A DNA stretch of 64,000 bases from Paludisphaera rhizosphaerae (GTDB lineage: Bacteria; Planctomycetota; Planctomycetia; Isosphaerales; Isosphaeraceae), in contig NZ_JAALCR010000009.1 of the NCBI RefSeq assembly GCF_011065895.1, positions 248,001 to 312,000 of the forward strand. The letters are read 5' to 3'. The notes under the pieces were generated by a model that saw nothing but the letters and a program-made list of their open reading frames with translations, had not been told where the DNA came from and did not search any database. Shown here one piece after another: positions 59,516-64,000 of this stretch. A program made the translations under genes and the position numbers. The number at the start of each line of letters is the position of its first letter. Position 1 is the stretch's first letter.

Positions 59516-61123
59516 ATGAGGCTCCGCGATCTACCGCAGCGAGTCGTCGACCGCGTAAACCGTTCCAGCGCGGCCTGGGAGGGGCGGGACATCAACCCCC
59601 ACACCCTTCGCTCCGTGCCTTCGTGGGGCGTCAGCCTGTTGTTGCATGCCTTGTTCCTGCTGTTGATGGCGCTCCTGATCCGTCATGGCGCTGGAGACAT
59701 CCACGATCGCTCGTTCAGCGGCGAGATTTCCCCCCCCGGCGACCTTGGCGACGTCACGTCGCTCGTCGATGCCGATCGTTCGGGAGATCCGTTTACGAAC
59801 CTGGATTCGCCCAACCCGCCCTCGATGGGCTTCGGCCAGCCTGACCCCGAGTTGAAGCTCACGAACCAGCCGGAGATCGCCGGCCTGTCGATGTTCGCCG
59901 GCGACGCGGCGGGCCCGACGCCCAAGCTGAACGCCACCCCCTCGCTGATGGGGACGGCCCCGATGCCGGGACTCTCCGTGAACATCCAGGCCCCCTTCTC
60001 CGGCCGCAGCGGCATCGCCCGCGCGGAGTTGGTTCGTCGCGAGGGGGGGACGGTTCATTCCGAGAAGGCCGTCGAGGACGGCCTGGCCTGGATCGTCCGC
60101 CATCAGAAGGCGGACGGGTCGTGGGTGCTGAACGTCAATGAGGTCTGCCAGACCTGCTCGCCCAATGCGTCGATCCTTTCTCAAACCGGGGCGACCGGCC
60201 TGGCCCTGCTCCCCTTGCTGGGCGCCGGCTACAGCCACACCGTCAAGAGCCGGCATCAGGCCGCGGTGCGACGGGGGCTGGAATGGCTCGTCGCGCATCA
60301 GCAGGAGAACGGCGACTTCTACGTCGGCGGTACGCCCATCGGCTGGCTCTACAGCCACGCGATCGCGTCGATGGCTCTCTGCGAGGCCTACGGCCTTTCG
60401 CGCGACCCCCAGCTCAAGGAGCCCGCGCGTCGCGCTGTAGCGTTCATCGTGGAGTGCCAGGATCCCCAGACCGGCGGATGGCGATATCGCCCTGGTCAGG
60501 CCGGCGACACCTCGGTCTTCGGCTGGCACATCTTCGCTCTCCGGAGCGCGAATCTCGCCGGATTGACGGTTCCCAAGCAGACGATTCGCGGCTGCACCGA
60601 CTACCTGAACCTCGCCTCCACGGACGGCAAGAAGATCCTCTACGCCTACCAGCCCGATCGACCGGCGACGCCGGTGATGACCGCCGAGGCGCTCGTCGGC
60701 CGGCAGATCCTGGGGTGGCCCCGGGAGCATCCCTCGCTGGTCAAGGGGGCCGGCCGGGTCGCCGCCGACCTGGAGACGAACGAGGATCGGAACATCTATT
60801 ACTGGTATTACGCCACCCAGCTCCTGCACAACATGCGGAACAAGGACTGGGAGCGCTGGAACCCCCACGTCCGCGAAGCCCTGATCCGCAGCCAGATCCA
60901 CGCCGACGGCTGCCCCAACGGCAGTTGGGACCCCCAGTTCCCCAGCCCCGACCGCTGGGGCGTCGGCGCCGGCCGGCTCTTCCAGACCTCCCTCTCGATC
61001 CTGACCCTGGAAGTCTACTACCGCTACCTCCCCCTCTACCGCACGTCCGACGAAGACGGCATGGAAGGCATCACCCCGCCGCTGACGCCGAACGCCACGC
61101 CCAATCCGGTGAAGCAGCCGTGA
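59516..61123 (+). CDS. Membrane-anchored alpha/alpha-toroid protein with TonB-like SxxxH anchor
   Basis: A 535-residue paralogue of the protein at 51485. One N-terminal membrane helix (about 36-56, SWGVSLLLHALFLLLMALLI) carries Ser40-x3-His44, the SxxxH signature of TonB anchors. A linker to about residue 180 follows, shorter than in the paralogue. The toroid domain (about 185-510) has ALWIVRHQ-type repeats: GLAWIVRHQKADGSWVLN, TGATGLALLPLLGAGYSHTV, GLEWLVAHQQENGDFYVGG, NIYYWYYATQLLHNM and SILTLEVYYRYLPLYR. No DxDD cyclase motif is present. There is a Pro-rich tail. It is not adjacent to the ExbB-like gene but lies in the same 10 kb cluster. Confidence 0.88.
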   Translation: MRLRDLPQRVVDRVNRSSAAWEGRDINPHTLRSVPSWGVSLLLHALFLLLMALLIRHGAGDIHDRSFSGEISPPGDLGDVTSLVDADRSGDPFTNLDSPNPPSMGFGQPDPELKLTNQPEIAGLSMFAGDAAGPTPKLNATPSLMGTAPMPGLSVNIQAPFSGRSGIARAELVRREGGTVHSEKAVEDGLAWIVRHQKADGSWVLNVNEVCQTCSPNASILSQTGATGLALLPLLGAGYSHTVKSRHQAAVRRGLEWLVAHQQENGDFYVGGTPIGWLYSHAIASMALCEAYGLSRDPQLKEPARRAVAFIVECQDPQTGGWRYRPGQAGDTSVFGWHIFALRSANLAGLTVPKQTIRGCTDYLNLASTDGKKILYAYQPDRPATPVMTAEALVGRQILGWPREHPSLVKGAGRVAADLETNEDRNIYYWYYATQLLHNMRNKDWERWNPHVREALIRSQIHADGCPNGSWDPQFPSPDRWGVGAGRLFQTSLSILTLEVYYRYLPLYRTSDEDGMEGITPPLTPNATPNPVKQP

Positions 61124-61162
61124 ATTGAAGCTGAAGGCGATCGAGGAGTGCAGGTTACGCCC

Positions 61163-61759
61163 ATGTCTCAGCTACGGCGACCACTCAGTAACCTCTTGAC
61201 GAGCCTCATGATAGCGATGATGTTCATCGCCTTCCTCCTTGCATTAGCCGACCAGATGAGTTCGGCCGAACTTACGGAGTCGGCCTTGAGGAAGGAGGCG
61301 TGGAACTTTCGGCCGAAGGATATCACCCTGGAATTCATGGTCCAAGTTCTGGGCGACCGTGGGATCGACGTCCTCAAGCAGGCGACGGACGTCGAGTTGC
61401 TGCGAGTAACCAGGGGTTCAGAGGAGGACAAGGTGGTGCCGACCGGCGTCATGCTGGGTGAAGCCGTTGCCTTGAGGACTGCCTCCCTGCTCATGGATCA
61501 CAGGAACTACCTGGGCGCGCACCACCATCCCGTTCTGGACGACGCCTCGCTCCGCTTGGTCGGCTTGCGGTTCCGCAACGGTTCCTCAATCCTTGACGTC
61601 GTCACAGAGGTGGGAGGTGTGTGGTTCAGATTCGCCCTCCACGATCAGGCCGGAAGGAAGGTGCAATCGTCTGGTGGGCTTCAGTTGATGACCGACCCTG
61701 AATTAGTAGAGCTGTCCATGTGGCTTTCCCGCCAGGGATACACCGTCCGGGATGGCTGA
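61163..61759 (+). CDS. Unknown membrane-anchored protein, tandem paralogue 1
   Basis: A 198-residue protein, first of three paralogues in a row. The N-terminal membrane helix (LLTSLMIAMMFIAFLLALA) is followed by a periplasmic or cytoplasmic domain of about 165 residues. Conserved blocks shared by all three are LGDRGIDVLKQATDVELLRV, VPTGVMLGEAVALRTASLLM, DHRNY, LVGLRFRNG and a late DPEL. The ATG at 61163 was chosen by alignment with the starts of the other two; a GTG at 61148 is possible. I do not recognise the family, and no catalytic motif stands out. Confidence 0.78.
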   Translation: MSQLRRPLSNLLTSLMIAMMFIAFLLALADQMSSAELTESALRKEAWNFRPKDITLEFMVQVLGDRGIDVLKQATDVELLRVTRGSEEDKVVPTGVMLGEAVALRTASLLMDHRNYLGAHHHPVLDDASLRLVGLRFRNGSSILDVVTEVGGVWFRFALHDQAGRKVQSSGGLQLMTDPELVELSMWLSRQGYTVRDG

Positions 61760-61794
61760 TCATTCGAAAGTTGTCCATCGGTTGCGATAGTTCG

Positions 61795-61852
61795 TTCGAC
61801 CCCCTGGAGGAAAGACAGGCCGCGAAGAGGTCAGATTAGCGGGACGACCGCC
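61795..61852. repeat. Degenerate REP half-unit
   Basis: GACCCCCTGGAGGAAAGACAGG...AGGTCAGATTAGCGGGACGACCG resembles the forward unit at 54565 but with several changes. It is probably an old relic between the first two tandem paralogues. Confidence 0.5.
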
Positions 61853-62057
61853 GAATCGATTTCAGTTGCCGGTTCTCAGTCGTCAGAGCGGATCGTGGGG
61901 TGCCGTGGTTGAGAACTGGAAACTGCCAACCCACAACACCTGAGCGGCCGCCCTTACCTCTGATGATGGATGAAATTATGATGGTATTTTTGTGATTCAC
62001 ATATGAAACTATGTATGAACATCAGTCAAGTCGGAGGGCGATCGAGAGGCAGCGTTC

Positions 62058-62660
62058 ATGTCCCAGCCCCGCGTAAGATTGACGAGCCTCATGATCGCTA
62101 TGGTGTTCATCGCCTTCAGTCTGGCGCTGTTTAACCAGGTCAGATCGGCCGCGTTTCGAGAGGCGGCCTTGGAGCAGCAGTTGAGGGAGAGTCGGTCGGG
62201 AGCCTTCACCCTGGAAGTTATGCACCTCTTATTGAGCGACCGAGGGATCGAAATCCTCAAGCAGGCGTCAGATGTCGAGGTGCTTCGGGTCTCATGGCTC
62301 CCAGATGAATACGACGTCGAGGTGGCACCGACTGGAGTCATGCTGGGCGAAGCCATGGCTGCCAAGGTCGCTTGTGCGCTGATGGACCACAGGAACTACA
62401 GGCCCGGACACCGGGAGCCATTCATGGACTCGTCGCCACCGCCACCGCCGCTGGTCGGGTTGCGTTTCCGAAGGGGGGGGATCCTCGACGTCCTCGTCGA
62501 ACCAGGATTCTCTGAGACTGCCTTGGGGGAGGTCCGGTTCAAGATTTATGATCAGGAGGGAAAGATAGTGCATTCATACGAATCGCCAATTGACATATGC
62601 AATCCTGAATTGCAACGGGTAATCAAGCGGCTGTCCCGTCAGAAAAACCCGGGTAAATAA
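62058..62660 (+). CDS. Unknown membrane-anchored protein, tandem paralogue 2
   Basis: A 200-residue paralogue of the genes on either side. The anchor helix is RLTSLMIAMVFIAFSLALF. Shared blocks are LLSDRGIEILKQASDVEVLR, APTGVMLGEAMAAK, LMDHRNYRPGH, LVGLRFRRGG and NPELQRVIKRLSR. A run of five prolines (PPPPP) before LVGLRF is specific to this copy. The ATG lies after GAGAGGCAG, a context repeated before the third copy. The 300 bp before it have no gene. Function unknown; the anchored domain may face the periplasm. Confidence 0.78.
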   Translation: MSQPRVRLTSLMIAMVFIAFSLALFNQVRSAAFREAALEQQLRESRSGAFTLEVMHLLLSDRGIEILKQASDVEVLRVSWLPDEYDVEVAPTGVMLGEAMAAKVACALMDHRNYRPGHREPFMDSSPPPPPLVGLRFRRGGILDVLVEPGFSETALGEVRFKIYDQEGKIVHSYESPIDICNPELQRVIKRLSRQKNPGK

Positions 62661-62730
62661 GTGCGTCTCGCGCGCTATCGGGCCAACAGCGGCCTGCTAT
62701 GAGGCCCTTGCCGGTCGAGAGGCAACTTCC

Positions 62731-63303
62731 ATGTTCTGGCCCCGCATCAGTCCGAGAAGCTTCATGATCGGTCTGGCGTTCATTGCTTGCGCCCTGACGC
62801 TTCTCGGCGTGAACAGGCTGGCCGAGAGCCGGGAACGGGATTTGAGGATGCAGGTGGCCGAGTCCAGGTCGAGAAAACTTGCCCTGGAGGGGATGACCAG
62901 CCTCCTAAGCGACCGTGGGATCGACATCCTTATGCAGGCACCGGACGCCGAGTTGCTCAAGGTTTGTCAAGGCAGGTCGGAAGACGGTACCGCTCTCAAC
63001 CTGGTCACGCCGACCGGCGTCATGCTGGGCGAGGCCGTCTCGCGGAGGATGACCTGCGTGCTGCTGGATTACCGCAACTACCGGTCAATAAACGCCGATG
63101 ACCTGCCCGAGCCTGGATTCGGCCTGCGCCTCCGTAGCGGCTTCGGGACGGTCGACGTCCTCATGGACGCAAGCGAAGGATCTTCGCATCAGAATGTTTG
63201 GATAAACCGAACTCGGGATGGAGAGTTGATGCATGCGTCCGGTTGGAGATGCATGAACGACCCCGAGCTGCAAAAGCTGGTTGAGTCGATCCTCAGTCGG
63301 TGA
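62731..63303 (+). CDS. Unknown membrane-anchored protein, tandem paralogue 3
   Basis: A 190-residue paralogue, the shortest of the three. The anchor is SFMIGLAFIACALTLLGV. Shared blocks are LLSDRGIDILMQAPDAELLKV, VTPTGVMLGEAVSRRMTCVL, DYRNY and NDPELQKLVESILSR; the middle LVGLRFR block has become FGLRLRSG. The ATG follows GAGAGGCAACTTCC. Its stop overlaps the start of the next gene by 4 bp (GTGA), which suggests translational coupling with that unknown protein. Confidence 0.78.
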   Translation: MFWPRISPRSFMIGLAFIACALTLLGVNRLAESRERDLRMQVAESRSRKLALEGMTSLLSDRGIDILMQAPDAELLKVCQGRSEDGTALNLVTPTGVMLGEAVSRRMTCVLLDYRNYRSINADDLPEPGFGLRLRSGFGTVDVLMDASEGSSHQNVWINRTRDGELMHASGWRCMNDPELQKLVESILSR

Positions 63304-63884
63304 GTTCCGAGCGGTCGCGAAGGAGACCTCGTTTGGCGAGCCAGCGAATCACAGTCGCAAAGATCGGCGGCGTCGCGGCCGACGTCGTCCTGGTGCGGTT
63401 GCGGGGATGGGCCGAGGCTCGCCAAAGCTCCGACCCCGATGAATGGTCGAGCGAGCAATGGCTTGCGAGCGTCCGAGTCGAGGTCGACGCCTTCGCCGAA
63501 CGGCTGCGTGCCAACTCGCTCGCGCCGCCCGTGATTTTCTTCGTAGAGTGGTCGGACCTGTGGTCGATGGGCGATCTCTTCCGCCGTTGGCTCTCGCCGC
63601 CCGGCGGTCCGTCGCCGATCGAGATCCACGCCGATCGCGTCTCGGTCTTCGGCTACTCTCTCCCCGACGGCTACCGCCTGGCGTGCCACCTATCATCGGC
63701 CGGTCCGCAGCTATGCGACGAGTCGAACCAGTTCATCGCTCGGCTCCGCGAATCCCTCGAAGCCCGCCGCTCCCTGGCGGAGAAGTCCGCGTTGATCGTG
63801 GTCCGCGAGGTCGTCGGCGGCCTGGTCACGGATGAAGAAATGGAGGCTTCCCTGGCCGTCGTTCCGGAGTGGCTCCAAGGGTAG
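63300..63884 (+). CDS. Hypothetical protein coupled to the tandem family
   Basis: A 194-residue soluble protein I do not recognise. The GTG start overlaps the previous stop (GTGA). Segments such as LRGWAEARQSSDPDEWSSEQ, PVIFFVEWSDLWSMGDLFRR and SALIVVREVVGGLVTDEEM suggest a mixed alpha/beta fold. There is no signal or membrane segment. A TTG at 63333 is an alternative start. The overlap suggests it is made together with the third tandem paralogue, perhaps as a cytoplasmic partner, but the two share no sequence. Confidence 0.7.
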   Translation: MSSERSRRRPRLASQRITVAKIGGVAADVVLVRLRGWAEARQSSDPDEWSSEQWLASVRVEVDAFAERLRANSLAPPVIFFVEWSDLWSMGDLFRRWLSPPGGPSPIEIHADRVSVFGYSLPDGYRLACHLSSAGPQLCDESNQFIARLRESLEARRSLAEKSALIVVREVVGGLVTDEEMEASLAVVPEWLQG

Positions 63885-63905
63885 CCCGAACGCCAACCCT
63901 TATGG

Positions 63906-63966
63906 GCTGGGTCGAGACCCAGCTCAAGCAGGCCAGGGATTTTCCAGGCTGGGTCACGACCCAGCC
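63906..63966. repeat. Two tandem GGCTGGGTC/GACCCAGCC hairpins
   Basis: GCTGGGTCGAGACCCAGC (63906-63923) and GGCTGGGTCACGACCCAGCC (63947-63966) are two perfect hairpins, 22 bp after the last stop. They may serve as a terminator or as a small repeat family; they have no T-run. Confidence 0.6.
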
Positions 63967-64000
63967 TACGAGAACCGGAACGGCTTTTTACTTCGCGTTC

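Overview
The window looks like chromosomal DNA from a planctomycete, most likely an Isosphaeraceae-type member of the Planctomycetota. Supporting signs are the high G+C content, a DUF1559 pilin-like protein, two PEP-CTERM proteins, a DUF1080 protein, several GH-type secreted hydrolases, a hopanoid/squalene hpnCDE operon and many large TPR, Pro-rich or Gln-rich envelope proteins. No rRNA, tRNA, CRISPR array, prophage or intact insertion sequence was found.

Layout. 1-5 kb: central metabolism on the minus strand (2-oxoglutarate dehydrogenase E1 and a truncated E2, with a lipoate-ligase-family gene upstream). 5-15 kb: a small c-type cytochrome, purM, a 1877-residue membrane protein with two long Gly-Gln-Gln tracts, nadB and a zinc-ribbon-like protein. 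15-25 kb: a PEP-CTERM protein, a DUF1559/PepSY-like pair divergent from a two-component system, an SDR/TetR divergent pair with a clear operator, an exported protein with a second copy of that operator architecture, an HD hydrolase and a peroxiredoxin. 25-35 kb: secreted enzymes (thioredoxin-trypsin fusion, GH43-like, M28 peptidase, GH16, a GH71/GH99-like protein). 35-39 kb: a Ser/Thr kinase, FKBP lipoprotein, SurE, a small metallopeptidase and a DUF1080 protein. 39.5-44 kb: hpnC-hpnD-hpnE plus a membrane EEP phosphatase, all joined by GTGA stop/start overlaps. 44-51 kb: a TPR protein, a Clp_N/ThiE fusion, a glutathione peroxidase, a macro-domain gene remnant and a Uma2 protein. 51-61 kb: an envelope cluster (1045-residue TPR protein, ExbB/TolQ-like protein, two alpha/alpha-toroid proteins with TonB-like anchors, and a secreted 13-residue-repeat protein). 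61-64 kb: three tandem paralogues of an unrecognised membrane-anchored family and a coupled unknown gene.

The most interesting candidate system is at 51.5-61.1 kb. Two paralogous squalene-cyclase-fold proteins lack the cyclase acid motif but carry N-terminal membrane helices with the SxxxH signature of TonB; one also has a long Pro-rich linker, and it lies next to an ExbB-like gene. The second strong signal is a family of roughly 147-161 bp inverted-repeat (REPIN/MITE-like) elements at six or more intergenic loci, one of which abuts a truncated gene. The third is a TetR regulator with two sites of identical TTGACA-N13-TGTCAA architecture.
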